From Endotrypanum monterogeii (taxonomy: Eukaryota > Euglenozoa > Kinetoplastea > Trypanosomatida > Trypanosomatidae): 64,000 bases of DNA. Positions 1-10,581 of the stretch are shown one piece after another; position 1 is the first letter of the stretch; each line of letters begins with the position of its first letter. The notes under the pieces are model-generated. The model saw only the letters and a program-made list of their open reading frames with translations, searched no databases and was not told where the DNA came from. Position numbers and translations under genes: made by a program. Location: assembly GCA_000333855.2 (NCBI GenBank), contig CM007315.1:1079249-1143248 (forward strand), given 5' to 3'.

Positions 1-67
1 CGTAGTCGGAAAGAAAAACTAAGAAGAGGAGGAGACGCACACAAGAGCAGGACGTCCGTCGCGCAAG

Positions 68-105
<38 letters not shown>

Positions 106-282
106 CGCTCAGGTAGAAAAAGCTGACAGGGTCACAAACAAATATTAACGGTGCGTTGGCGTGTATGCATCATTCTTCAATGCGAGCACCATCTCTTTTT
201 TCCCCACCCCACTCCCTTTTTTATGTATATGGCACACGAAGCCGTCGCTTCCACTTTCTCTCCCACTTCGTTAATGATATAC

Positions 283-324
<42 letters not shown>

Positions 325-672
325 ATTCGCAATTCGTGTCACCTACATTATCCACTCATCATTTATCCTACGCATCTCTTGCGAATAAGATCCACCACAG
401 AAATCTCTACATATTTACACACGTGTGAGGGGAAAAAAAAGCAAAGGGACAAAAATGTCCGACACAAAAAGCGTTATCTGACAATGAAACCACACACCTC
501 TTTTATATACATATACATGTGTGTGTGTGTGTATATTTATATAGAGAGAGAAATAGATTTTTTAAATTTCTCAAATAAAGCCCCGTCTCGAGGGTGTGCA
601 ACGCCTGGGGGAAAGGGGGAGGCAAAGCAACAACAACAACAAAAGGAAAACCCTTCGATATTCATTTCAATT
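1..672. other. Intergenic region downstream of the zinc transporter gene
   Basis: This stretch lies 3' of the zinc transporter and should contain its 3' untranslated region. It holds two long (TA)n tracts (about 71-104 and 289-322), a short (GT)n block near 520-532 and A-runs. Open frames here read mostly as Tyr-Ile repeats from the TA tracts and are not genes. I see no RNA gene. Confidence 0.7.
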
Positions 673-1992
673 CTATTGGCCGGGTGTTATATATTGGGTG
701 GTGGGCGATAGACAGGCACTGACGCAGTTTGTGGTACCGATAGCCACCGGATCTACCTGAATAGTGGTGTGACCGACACCAAAGCGCTTTTCACAGATTT
801 GTTGGGCTTTCAGCAGCACACGCGCAGAATCGTCTGCAACCAGATGCACCGAGAGAGAGACATACTCAGCAGACAACGACCAGACATGGAGATCATGCAC
901 ACTGATAACCCCATCGATTCCCTGAAGCGCCGCCTCCAACGCGCGGTAGTCTACACTTGCAGGGGTACTCTCCATAAGAATGTTCAGAAGATCTCCCAGC
1001 AGCGCCTTTGTCATATTCAGTGTGATGACGGCAAACAAAACGGAGCAGAAGGGGTCGGCGAGATTGAAGAGTGAATGTTTGTACGTGTGAATGCCATAGT
1101 AGGCGGTGTTGCACAGATAAATAAAAATACCGGACAAAATGACACCAATAGACTGAACGCAGTCACCAAGAGCATGAAGAATTGCGGCGTGCACAGCGAA
1201 CCCCTTCGAGCTGCCAATGCCGCCACCCTTTGTCGATTCATCGCCGTGACCGTGGCCGTGATCGTGGCCGTGGTCATGGTCGTGGCCGTGTTCGTGATCA
1301 TGGCCGTGGTCGTGGTCGTGCCCCGCGGTCCCCTCGTGGCTGTGCCCGTGGGCGGAGCCGAAGTGGCTGTGACCGTGAGAACCTCCAAAGTAGAGGATAG
1401 AGGCGCACACGACATTGACTACCATGCCGAGGATCCCCACGATGATCATCAGACGTGAGTCGACCGCCTCACACTCTCGAACCCTCCCGGCCCCAGCAAC
1501 CTTTTCGCTGGGAACGCGGCTGCACATGTATATGTCGTAGGTGCGGTACCCGGCCTCGATAACAATCCAAGAAACGAGGGCCCAGATAGAAAAGACAGAG
1601 ATGAGAGTGCCTATCACCTCAGCGCGGTGCCAGCCGTAGTTGTACCGCCCGCAGGCCGCACGGCCCGCTGCGACCAGAGCCGCAATGCTCAGTCCATAGG
1701 AGCCGACGTCAGTGAGCAGGTGTATGGCATCGGTAAGCAGGGCTAGCGAGTGAGCAATGATTCCACTTGCAAACTCGACAATCATGAACACAAAACAGAA
1801 GATGAGGGCACCCAGGAGCACTTTCTTCTCCGACTCGCGGCGAGCTTCGACGGAAGTAAGGGCCTGATCAATGTTGCGCTCCTCATCGACTGAGATGACG
1901 ACCGTGTCGGATACCGTATTGTAGTTGGCGGCTGCCTTACCTGCAGGGTTTGCCGACAACCCCGTTTTTTCTCCAGGGACGTGAGTGGACAT
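673..1992 (-). CDS. Cation diffusion facilitator (zinc transporter, ZnT-like)
   Basis: A 439-aa membrane protein expected to export Zn2+ from the cytosol into an organelle or out of the cell in exchange for protons. Hydrophobic segments lie at about 58-80, 83-109, 126-147, 181-202, 265-294 and 312-337, fitting the six-helix CDF fold. The transport-site motifs are visible: H91-x3-D95 in the second helix (after LLTDA) and H273-x3-D277 in the fifth (HALGD). Between helices 4 and 5 (about 206-250) is a His/Asp/Gly loop of HDHDHG type, typical of eukaryotic ZnT proteins and thought to bind zinc. The soluble C-terminal domain (340-415) has the usual V-H-D-L-H-V-W segment at 365-371. The ATG at 1992 follows a pyrimidine tract and an AG at 2004-2005, giving a leader of about 11 nt. 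The family is clear; metal preference and membrane are inferred. Confidence 0.93.
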   Translation of the reverse strand: MSTHVPGEKTGLSANPAGKAAANYNTVSDTVVISVDEERNIDQALTSVEARRESEKKVLLGALIFCFVFMIVEFASGIIAHSLALLTDAIHLLTDVGSYGLSIAALVAAGRAACGRYNYGWHRAEVIGTLISVFSIWALVSWIVIEAGYRTYDIYMCSRVPSEKVAGAGRVRECEAVDSRLMIIVGILGMVVNVVCASILYFGGSHGHSHFGSAHGHSHEGTAGHDHDHGHDHEHGHDHDHGHDHGHGHGDESTKGGGIGSSKGFAVHAAILHALGDCVQSIGVILSGIFIYLCNTAYYGIHTYKHSLFNLADPFCSVLFAVITLNMTKALLGDLLNILMESTPASVDYRALEAALQGIDGVISVHDLHVWSLSAEYVSLSVHLVADDSARVLLKAQQICEKRFGVGHTTIQVDPVAIGTTNCVSACLSPTTQYITPGQ

Positions 1993-2157
1993 GAATTAGA
2001 TTGCTCGGGGTGAACCAAGAGAAAAAAAAAGAACTACGACAACCGAGCCGCAACACAAACACACACACACAAAAAAGGGATTGAACTAGTTTTGATGTAT
2101 TCTAGACGAGTTGGTTACCTCAACAAATGTACATAGATATATATATATATATATATA

Positions 2158-2191
<34 letters not shown>

Positions 2192-4392
2192 TTTATCATG
2201 ATGCAAAGAAATACGAAAAAAAGAAAAAGAGAGAGAGGTGATACATACATACATCCTGGTAAGAAACAGTGACGACGCCTAAACACATGTATGGTTGATA
2301 TACATTTATATATATATATATATATATGTACATATATGTACAGTCGACTTGGGAAGGGACACAACATGAGAGAAATCTCTGCTCTCGGGGATAGGCAGCA
2401 GTTGGAGGGTCGACCCTGGCGCGTACACCCGCGACACGAGAGGGTGGTACACAACTTTCGGAGAGAAACGCAGGAAGGGCAGGAACATAGAAAGATGGGG
2501 AGGGGGCTCACCAAGCCTCCGGAACGACACAGCACCCAAGCCTCGGTGCTATGGAACGCAACCGTTCACGAAGACCGCACAACCAAGCAGGGGGACCACT
2601 GCTCCCGCCTCACCCGCCCACCACCCTCTCCATTTTCTGATTTTTTTTTTTGTGTGTGTGGGGGGGGCTTTACTTAGTAGTGGAAATTTGTTGAGGTGTT
2701 GTGGAATAACAATAAAACCTTCCTGATAACACTAACAAAAAATATATATTTCAAATAAAATAAAAGACGAATAAAGTTGACCCCAGGATGAGCGCAAGGG
2801 CGGTGTTGCACTGACTCCAACCTCTACCTAAACGGATTCACACACACACACACACATGAGAAAGAAGGAACGGATGAATAATTATTCCTCTCTCACGCGG
2901 TGATATACAAAACGAAGAGTCACTGCAGATTTTCCTCTGAAAGCGCATAGTACCAGTGACTGTGTTAGGGTCGAATAAACACAACAGCAGAAAAAAAAAA
3001 TGAGAGCGAAATATCGTCATCCATATAGTAGACGAGGTGTCACATGGCACAGCATCGGCGCATCCTTAAACGATAAAAACGCCTACAATATGAAAAAAAA
3101 AAAACAGTCAATGACGGAGGTGTCTTTTAGGGGGCGAATGGGGGAGACATTCACAGCTGGCGTAGGCTCACTTCACAACATATATCTGATGAGTAAGTCA
3201 GTGAGTCGATATGCTGCTGCAACGTGTGTGCTCACATATATGTAGCTCAGCACGCTTAACCTATGGAGGAAACGCGGGGAATATCGTATGGGGGGGGGGA
3301 GAGGCGAAGAGGGGCAAACCTTGTGAATTGTATATCACAGCAGAATAAAAATAATAATAATAAATGGTAACAAAATAGAAACATGTATAGCTCCCCTAGA
3401 TGAAGACTTGAAAAATGAAAAGCCCGGGGACTCGCCTTCAGTGTTGTGCGGTGTGTATATGTGTGTGTCAGACACGCAGCATAATTGTCAAACACACGGA
3501 GCTGTGCATCGTATGATACCCAGGGCACAGGCACAGGCACACACACACACACACACACGGTGGGGAGGGTGGCGAACGTCGTGTGTCGGTTGGAGACAAA
3601 CGTTGCCTGAGGAGAAGTTGAATGGTAAGATCGCCTTACAGAGCGCACAGAAACTGAACAAAAACAATTTCTCCCCGCTATAGAAAAAAAGTGAGACGAG
3701 AGGAGGAGAAGGGCGACTCTAGGCAAAAAAAAAAAATGAAGGGGCACGACAAAAAAAAAAAATTAGGAGGTAACACATATTCTATCCACTTCTCCATCCG
3801 TTCCCATTCCCCTCTCGCTTTTGGAGTACACAACATCATTAAAGTGAATACACATTGAGGTAAAAACAAATAACTTCAACAAAAGAGTGCATTCCATATG
3901 TGGAAGCGAGATAAGATCAGGAGACCAAGATAAGGGAGCAGGAACACAGAGACGACAGTGTCATGTAAACAGATAATCAGCAGAAGCCCGCTATATTCGT
4001 CCGTTTCAGAAGTGGCTTGATAGGAGGGGAAGCGCAGAGGGCTAGCCCTCGAGTTACCCCGTGTGTATATTATCAAAGCGTATTCTTTTGAAGTCAGCAG
4101 GAGCCTGTGAAAAAAAAAAAAATTATAGCAACAAAGACCGTGGGCATCATGGGTTGGTGTAGAGCTTCACCGCAGGGTTGCAATGGAGTATGTCCATGTA
4201 AATACGTCAAATTAAATCGCTGCGCAGCGGGGTCCCTTTGTTTAAAAATCTGAGACCTGTAGTTGTACAGAGCTGGGGGTGGGTGGGAGCGGAGAGCGGA
4301 GGGGGGATGGGGGATGCGCTACGAGTTGCAGAACGAGAATGAGAAAGCAGTAAAGCGATATGTGCACCCCATCGTTCACGATCAAAGGTTAG

Positions 4393-4435
<43 letters not shown>

Positions 4436-4525
4436 ATCAAAAAAACACAGAAAGGTGTGCTTTTTTGAGATTGTAAAAAAGAAAAAGGCGACAGTGAAAC
4501 AAACAAACAAACAAAAAAAAACGAG
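1993..4525. other. Intergenic region, 2.5 kb, simple repeats only
   Basis: This separates the 1194-aa protein gene from the zinc transporter. It holds a (TA)n plus (TTA)n block at about 2136-2191, (TA)n at 2306-2330 and 4397-4434, a (CA)n at 3539-3558, and many A-runs. Minus-strand pyrimidine tracts appear as purine-rich stretches on the given strand, the last one (about 2012-2022) serving the transporter. I find no convincing gene. Confidence 0.6.
2004..2022 (-). promoter_or_regulatory. Probable trans-splice acceptor for the zinc transporter
   Basis: On the minus strand a T9-CTCTT tract is followed by CGAG, with the AG at 2005-2004, about 11 nt before the ATG. This matches the pyrimidine-tract-plus-AG rule for spliced-leader addition in trypanosomatids. 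The exact nucleotide is inferred. Confidence 0.5.
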
Positions 4526-7500
4526 CTACAGATCCTTCATGGCAGTGCGGCGTACGAAGCTACTATCCCTCCTTTTGGCTGCCACTGGGGCGTACATATC
4601 CTCTGCTCGCCAGCTTTCGGTGACAGACGCACTTCTCTCTCTCCAGCCCATCTTTTCTGTCCATGAATGAGATCCACTAAGCCTCAAATATGTACTACCC
4701 GACATACTCTCGTGCAGTGGGGAGGTGTATCCGTGGCAGACTTCGTCTTTCGATGCCAGAAGCGGCATCGTCCGTGTGGCCCGCTCTAGGGAGAAGTCCA
4801 TGTCCTGGTTGACATTATAGAGCAGTAATCCAGGGTCCTCGTGGCCCCAGCGAGGGACGGCTTCGGTGAAATGATTCGCTCTAAATACAGTGGAAGCCGT
4901 GGGGGTCAGCAACGCACGTAGTCGCGAGCGCGGCCCCTTCCCTTCACTGAACAGATTCCATGACGCGCGTGGCAGCAACAGAGATAGAAGATGTGCTTTG
5001 GGGGGCTGGTGAACCTTGGACTTGATGGTGCGCACATCTTCCGCCGCCATCTCAACGCACGGCAGGAGATCAGAACTCGGCGGCGGCGTTTGCGAAGAAG
5101 CGGCATTACACCCATTGGAGGGCTTCGTCAGCAGCGGGGAGGAAGAAACTTTGACCGACGCGCCAGAGATCAGCTGCTTAAAGTACGCACACTGTGTCTT
5201 GTCGAACGTGCAACTCCCGAACTCACCCAAGCTGTGCCTCTCCAGTGGCCGCGGGCACACCGCCTCGAATATTTGTAGCAGCACCCCATGGCGAGACAAG
5301 AGTCGCTTCCTCTCTCTTGAGCTGAGCAGCCCAACGGCTACCTTAGAGGCAGAGGCGCGTGCACGAGAAGAATCTTGGCGGAGATGCGGTGCAGTCGGCG
5401 ACGACGCCGACGACGCCAAGGAAGCAAAGTTTCGCTGTGCCAATCTCCCACCGTGTGCAGAAGGCTGCGGGGCGGACTTCTTCGCTACTCGCCCGCGGTC
5501 CGGCACGTCGGGTAAATTAGTGAAGGTGAGCGCGAAGGTCGGTGCGTCGAAGACCTCGCTCGGCTTTAGGCGAAAGAAAATGAAGGGATACCTCGTCAGC
5601 GACTCGTCCACGGCGGAGTGGGTCATGAGGGCGATCTCGTCGAAGCGGCAGTGAAAGCACAGCCGACCGAATGAGTTCACGAACAAGATGTACGACTCAG
5701 AGAGACACAGGAAGACGTCCTTGAACGCAGTGAGGTGATCGTAACTCTCCTCGTAGTTGGCGCCACCCGAAGCGGGGAGTCCCAGAAGCTCGCTCTCGCA
5801 GCTAGAGCTACTGGAGGACGGGCAGTGTGACGATTCCCAAGTTTGCAGGAGGTGTGGTGTAGATAGCGACTCTTCCGTGCCGCGAGAGTCCCGGCAGCAT
5901 CGCTGACGTCTCGATAACGTCACTTCTCCCCCTTTTTTCTCGTATGTGGCCTCAGCCGTTAACAGAGGCGAGCACCTTGCCTTATCGCCGCGGCTCTTCA
6001 ATACTTTCTGGGAGTACTGCCGCTCCGGAGGACTGACATTGAGCTTCTCATCTTCGCTTTGAGGGAGCGAGCTCAGTGGTAGAAGACGCTCCACAATAAG
6101 AAAGCCGCGGTGGCATGTGTATAAGACTAGCGAGGCGAGCGGTAGAAATGAGTTCCACAAAAACAGCGGCACGGTAGCAAATGGGAGACCGTAGCGGGGA
6201 TCCATTTTGTGTCGCACATATTCCTGCCACCCTTCGCTGCCAAAGACGGCTGACGCCCCAGCTGCTGGTGCTCTCGCTGCAGTATCACGTCTCTTCTCTT
6301 CGTGCCCTTCAGCAACTCCGCCTGTTGCTCCTGCGACCGCACTGTCCCCAAAGCAAACGGTCGAGATGGATTCCATCGATGAATTTTTGCCCTTGTATCC
6401 ACTAGACACCGCGTCGCAGAGGTGGTTCGCATCTCTATCTCGTAGGTGCTCGTCACAGACACTAGCGAATACATGGTCGATGTCATCTACACGCGCTCGA
6501 GACAAGTCTGAGAGCTCCACCGCAGTGACGTCGCTTCCCGTTCTCTCATCGGGTTCGGCAGTCGTGCTCTTCTTTTCCTGCGATTCTTTGATAGAAGACT
6601 GCATGGTGACGTAGCAGCTCAAGAACGCACGCATCTCGGTTTCCCTGAGAAATTGGAGATAAAATGTCTGCGCTTGGTTCACCGGGAGGGACATCTCCAA
6701 AATCCTTTCTGGGTCTTCGTGTGCGGTAGACGTTAGGGCCGGGGATTGCGGGGACTGGAGGCTACCTTTGTCGCTCGGTGCTTTTCCCCGTGGCCTCCCG
6801 ACCTTTTTGGATGAGTGGCCAAGATCGTCGCTGGGTGTTTCGGAAGAGCTAGACACGGCGCTCGACGTTGGCGTTCGCTGCCATTTTTTTTTCAGGCGAT
6901 GCACCCATCCTATCAGGCTGCGAGAGACCTTAGCGTAGCCAAATCGCTTTTTTTCCCCTTGTGCTCGCTTCCGACTCGCATCCTCAGTGAAGGAGGAAGA
7001 ACAGTCGGTGCTCACCGACTGCGCAGCGCCAACGAAAGCGATAGTTAAGAGGTCCTCATACTCGTAAAGGGCGTCGGTCATGGATACACTCAAATTCGCT
7101 TCACCCGTAGGCGGGGGGGTGGAGATGCTCAGGCTCGGGGTACCCAGCTGTGTAACGGAAAGAATTCTTTGGGTGCATTTCTGTTCGACAGGTGGTGTGT
7201 GGAGGGAGCGATTGGTTTTATGTTTGGCGTGAAGTAACCCATCACGCGGAGTTGGTGGCGCTACGGCACATTCCCCGTCCAGGGAACCGCAGTTCCTCTC
7301 CTGAGGGGGGGAGCTCTTGTTCAGCTTCGTCAGCGATGGTGATGGCGGGGACCGGGTGTGGGGGAGAAATGGTTCCTTCACTTCTAGGTACTGTCCATAG
7401 GCTGCAGAAGTACCCCTCGAGAAGACGCTGCGCCCACCATAGGCAGGAGAGCTGCTGTCTCGTGTACCACCCGAAAGAGGAGCAAGGCCATGGCTAGGCG

Positions 7501-8110
7501 GCATAGATAAGCTCAGCGGAACTACCGACGGCGCTTTTCGCCACTCGTCGTTCGTCAAACACGAGACGCCCATATGTGGAGTCGAGTGCGACGAGTAGGT
7601 GACAGCGTCTCTGTCGACGACATCGAGATGCAAGCGCGACCGCAGCTCCTCAGAGAGCGGAAAATGTGCAGCGACGGGTGACATCTCTGTCAAAGAAATT
7701 GTGTAGTGATGACTCTGAAGAGGGCCTCCATTACGGGCCAAGCGTGTCCCCCGTCTCGTAGTCTTCCCAGCTCTCTTCGTCGAGGATGTGTGACGTGCAT
7801 TAGGGGGCTTGTGCGAGCGTTCGCCGCCCACGTCTGCCAACGAGCCCCCTCCCGCCTTGTTTGATAAAATTTGCGGAGAATCTAGCTGAGCGTCCGTTGC
7901 ATTGTTGCCACCATCGTCGTGCCAAAGGTGGAGGAGAACACTGCTCTCGCAGAGCTCTAGTCCAACCTTCAGTCTGACGGGGAGTCCCTGTCCGCTACCG
8001 CCGTCAGCAAGGTCGAGGAGCGGTGTTCGCACACCCTGTCCACGAAAAAAAACAACGTACGTGTGTGACGCACACAGAAAGCTAGCACTCGCCGCGGAGT
8101 GTGATGGCAT
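4526..8110 (-). CDS. Large hypothetical protein, distant member of the two-PH-domain family
   Basis: A 1194-aa protein, mostly Ser/Pro/Thr-rich and probably disordered. I do not recognise a named family, but short blocks align in order with the three large paralogues at 47-61 kb. An N-terminal HTYVVFFRGQG block (about 16-26) resembles their MFYTYVEKQG start. A predicted helix near 479-500 (FLRETEMRAFLSCYV) matches their RDEREFRRLWFVL helix. DPRYGLPFATVPLFLWNSF from residue 637 matches their DPRNGIALATVPLHLRNAF. A strand-rich block at about 795-830 (VFLCLSESYILF) matches YLCITHDSILLL. The expected domains are split by long insertions. The ATG at 8110 lies 6 nt after an AG preceded by a long pyrimidine tract, which strongly supports the start. 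Function is unknown; phosphoinositide or protein binding at a membrane is only a guess from the PH-like pattern. Confidence 0.85.
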   Translation of the reverse strand: MPSHSAASASFLCASHTYVVFFRGQGVRTPLLDLADGGSGQGLPVRLKVGLELCESSVLLHLWHDDGGNNATDAQLDSPQILSNKAGGGSLADVGGERSHKPPNARHTSSTKRAGKTTRRGTRLARNGGPLQSHHYTISLTEMSPVAAHFPLSEELRSRLHLDVVDRDAVTYSSHSTPHMGVSCLTNDEWRKAPSVVPLSLSMPPSHGLAPLSGGTRDSSSPAYGGRSVFSRGTSAAYGQYLEVKEPFLPHTRSPPSPSLTKLNKSSPPQERNCGSLDGECAVAPPTPRDGLLHAKHKTNRSLHTPPVEQKCTQRILSVTQLGTPSLSISTPPPTGEANLSVSMTDALYEYEDLLTIAFVGAAQSVSTDCSSSFTEDASRKRAQGEKKRFGYAKVSRSLIGWVHRLKKKWQRTPTSSAVSSSSETPSDDLGHSSKKVGRPRGKAPSDKGSLQSPQSPALTSTAHEDPERILEMSLPVNQAQTFYLQFLRETEMRAFLSCYVTMQSSIKESQEKKSTTAEPDERTGSDVTAVELSDLSRARVDDIDHVFASVCDEHLRDRDANHLCDAVSSGYKGKNSSMESISTVCFGDSAVAGATGGVAEGHEEKRRDTAARAPAAGASAVFGSEGWQEYVRHKMDPRYGLPFATVPLFLWNSFLPLASLVLYTCHRGFLIVERLLPLSSLPQSEDEKLNVSPPERQYSQKVLKSRGDKARCSPLLTAEATYEKKGGEVTLSRRQRCCRDSRGTEESLSTPHLLQTWESSHCPSSSSSSCESELLGLPASGGANYEESYDHLTAFKDVFLCLSESYILFVNSFGRLCFHCRFDEIALMTHSAVDESLTRYPFIFFRLKPSEVFDAPTFALTFTNLPDVPDRGRVAKKSAPQPSAHGGRLAQRNFASLASSASSPTAPHLRQDSSRARASASKVAVGLLSSRERKRLLSRHGVLLQIFEAVCPRPLERHSLGEFGSCTFDKTQCAYFKQLISGASVKVSSSPLLTKPSNGCNAASSQTPPPSSDLLPCVEMAAEDVRTIKSKVHQPPKAHLLSLLLPRASWNLFSEGKGPRSRLRALLTPTASTVFRANHFTEAVPRWGHEDPGLLLYNVNQDMDFSLERATRTMPLLASKDEVCHGYTSPLHESMSGSTYLRLSGSHSWTEKMGWRERSASVTESWRAEDMYAPVAAKRRDSSFVRRTAMKDL

Positions 8111-8116
8111 TCAAAA

Positions 8117-8155
8117 CTAGAAGAAACACGAGATGAAAAGAAAAAAGAAAAGTAG
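8117..8155 (-). promoter_or_regulatory. Probable trans-splice acceptor for the 1194-aa protein gene
   Basis: The minus strand has a long C/T tract (8119-8155) ending in TTCTTCTAG, with AG at 8118-8117, only 6 nt before the ATG at 8110. It excludes any longer N-terminus. Confidence 0.6.
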
Positions 8156-8458
8156 AGACAGATAGACCCTATCTCCACACACTAGACGATCGTCGTACAG
8201 CGTCTCTCCCGTAGTATGCCGGCTGCTATCGTGCGTCAGAAATGTTGAGATTATTTGGAGAAAAACGCTCACTCAAAAAAAAAAAAAAAAGAAACTCAAC
8301 ACTTTCAGAGGTCCGTTAGCGTGAGCACCTCATGCAGATTTTAAAAGAAATGCATTCACCTCGCCAAGGCGGCAGAGGAACGAAAGAGAGAGAGAGATAT
8401 AAGTGTTGTGCAGCGACAAAAAAAAAAGAGTAGGGAGATCAATACAAATATGTGTGTG

Positions 8459-8506
<48 letters not shown>
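8459..8506. repeat. Composite (TA)n-(TG)n microsatellite
   Basis: A TA run (8459-8477) passes directly into a long TG run (8477-8506). The same TA-then-TG order recurs at several other places in the window. Confidence 0.9.
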
Positions 8507-8508
<2 letters not shown>

Positions 8509-8878
8509 CACATCATACATATATATTGAGAATAAGATGACGGGACAAAAAAGATGGAAGAGAAAAGGATGGAAATGAGCGAGCGAAACATGAGCATCTT
8601 ACGTCACGCTGCATCTCTGCTTCGAGTGCATTCTTCCGCATCTCAGGACACACACACACACACAAGCGCGCGCAAATATTCAATATACATGGTGCGGTTA
8701 TACTTACCCCTAGAGCACGCACACATAACCTGCAATGCTTCTCTCTTTTTTTTTTTTTAATTACCTCGGCAGAAAAGAAAAAAAAGTGAATATCAAGCAG
8801 GTAAGTTGAAAGAAAAATAAAATACAAACATAAACCGCAAGATGTCAGGAGGCAACGATGACAGTTGCGTGCAAACCG

Positions 8879-8911
<33 letters not shown>

Positions 8912-10239
8912 TATAAATAAATATATCACCTTGTAGGCTTTGCGGGAGATGGCTGATGGCGATCAAAAAGGTTCAGCCCAAAATATGCATAAAGAGAGTG
9001 GCACGCGAGAGAAATCAAACGAAAACAAAAAATTCGACTTCGCCAAATACTTGCACGAGCTTCTTCCAAGGATCCTGTTTTGCGTTCTCCGTCAATGCGT
9101 GAGCACTGCTAGCGGAGAAAAAAAACAATTTGTGAGGAGTACACGTCTGTGGGAGTTTGTTCATGACAAAGCACAGGGTTCAAAGACTGTCATCTGGTGC
9201 GGGGTTCGCAGAAATTCGGCAGCTGTGCACGAGACGACTATAAAATTCGAGGAGAGGGCAACGAGGCGGTGGAAGCAGGCGGTGTCGCATAGGTGGCCGG
9301 AAGGGGAAAAGGGAAAATAAAACATGAGAGAGAGAAATTTTTTTTTTTTCTGGATCGAAAGATGTTGTTGTGGGTGACAAAATATTTTGAAGGACGTTGT
9401 GCTACCCCACCCACTCCAACTTCCCGATGAAAAAAAAAAAAAAACGTCTCCGTCAGCAGAATATGTTATGCGCTTTTTTTTTTTTTGCAGTGATAGAAGA
9501 AAAGGAAAACGCAAGTGATACACGATTAAAAAAAAAAATTTGATAAATGTATGAGGAGCAGGGAGAGGGGTGGGCTCAGGGGCAGCGCGGGTAGATGCGT
9601 CATTACGTACCAAGAAACAATATACAAACAAAAGGTCGAGTCATCCTCACCGCAGAGCTAAAAAAGTGCAACAGGAGTTACGGGTCTTCTCGATCGGTAC
9701 AAATACACATCGAGTGACTTACCCTTTGTATTTTGTCAACATAAATGGCTGCGACATGCCTTTCGATGTGCGTGCCTTTCATATATATATATATATAAAC
9801 ATACATTTCTCCACCTCCATAGGAATACGGGTAGAAGGGGGTGAGGGAGAATAGAGAGAAACGAGTGCGAAGCTGATATCAGCAATATATATATATATAT
9901 ATATATGTTGGGGGGGGTTCCTTCTGTAATGAGGGAATGTTGTCTGCTCTGGCCTGTGTGTTCTTCATTTTTTTATTTCGGGAGGAACACTCGAAAATCG
10001 AGAAAAAACGTCTTTCACAGATCAACGTAGTACATAACGACAAACCACAACGAGAGCGTCCTCCATGAAGAAGGTATAAATAAATACACACACACATACA
10101 TGTACATACATATATATATATATATATAGATGGTGTGTGTGTGTGTGTGTGTGTGAATAACCGTGTAGATGGAAAATGACACTGTTGTAGCCGCACTCGG
10201 TATTCAAAGCACAAGGATACCTCCTGGCGGCGAAACACT

Positions 10240-10581
10240 TCATGTAGCGCACTCTGCTCTCTTTATAAAAGAAATATCAATGGTGGATTCTGGTCGATGA
10301 GGCGTCGCTCTATACCCCCTCGTCATTAGCAACCTATGGTTGATCTTGAGGGCAAGCATGCGTTCCACCCAAACAAGGCACCGCTTTTCTGTGCGTAAAT
10401 TCCACGGGGACAGCAGCACGAATACAGCCGACGGTGTCGCGATGACACTACTCAACAGAAAGAGAGAGAGAGAGACCCTCAGCAGACTACCTGGAGCGTC
10501 ATGCTGGAGATTTCTGTATTGACCTCTTCCGTCCCTCCGCCCTTTTTCTTCCTTCCTCCCCACAGGCGTTATCGCCGCCAT
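10240..10581 (-). CDS. Questionable small ORF, 113 codons
   Basis: A minus-strand frame with a true ATG in a non-repetitive island of the gene-poor region. It would encode a basic protein with one hydrophobic stretch at about residues 34-58. Against it, that stretch partly derives from an AG/CT repeat, no pyrimidine tract lies directly upstream of the ATG, and no family is recognised. It is listed only because it has the right strand and lies in complex sequence. Confidence 0.15.
   Translation of the reverse strand: MAAITPVGRKEEKGRRDGRGQYRNLQHDAPGSLLRVSLSLFLLSSVIATPSAVFVLLSPWNLRTEKRCLVWVERMLALKINHRLLMTRGYRATPHRPESTIDISFIKRAECAT

Noticed and set aside
151..711. 186-codon plus-strand frame
   Set aside because: It starts at GTG, is filled with Tyr-Ile repeats from TA tracts, and opposes the transcription direction.
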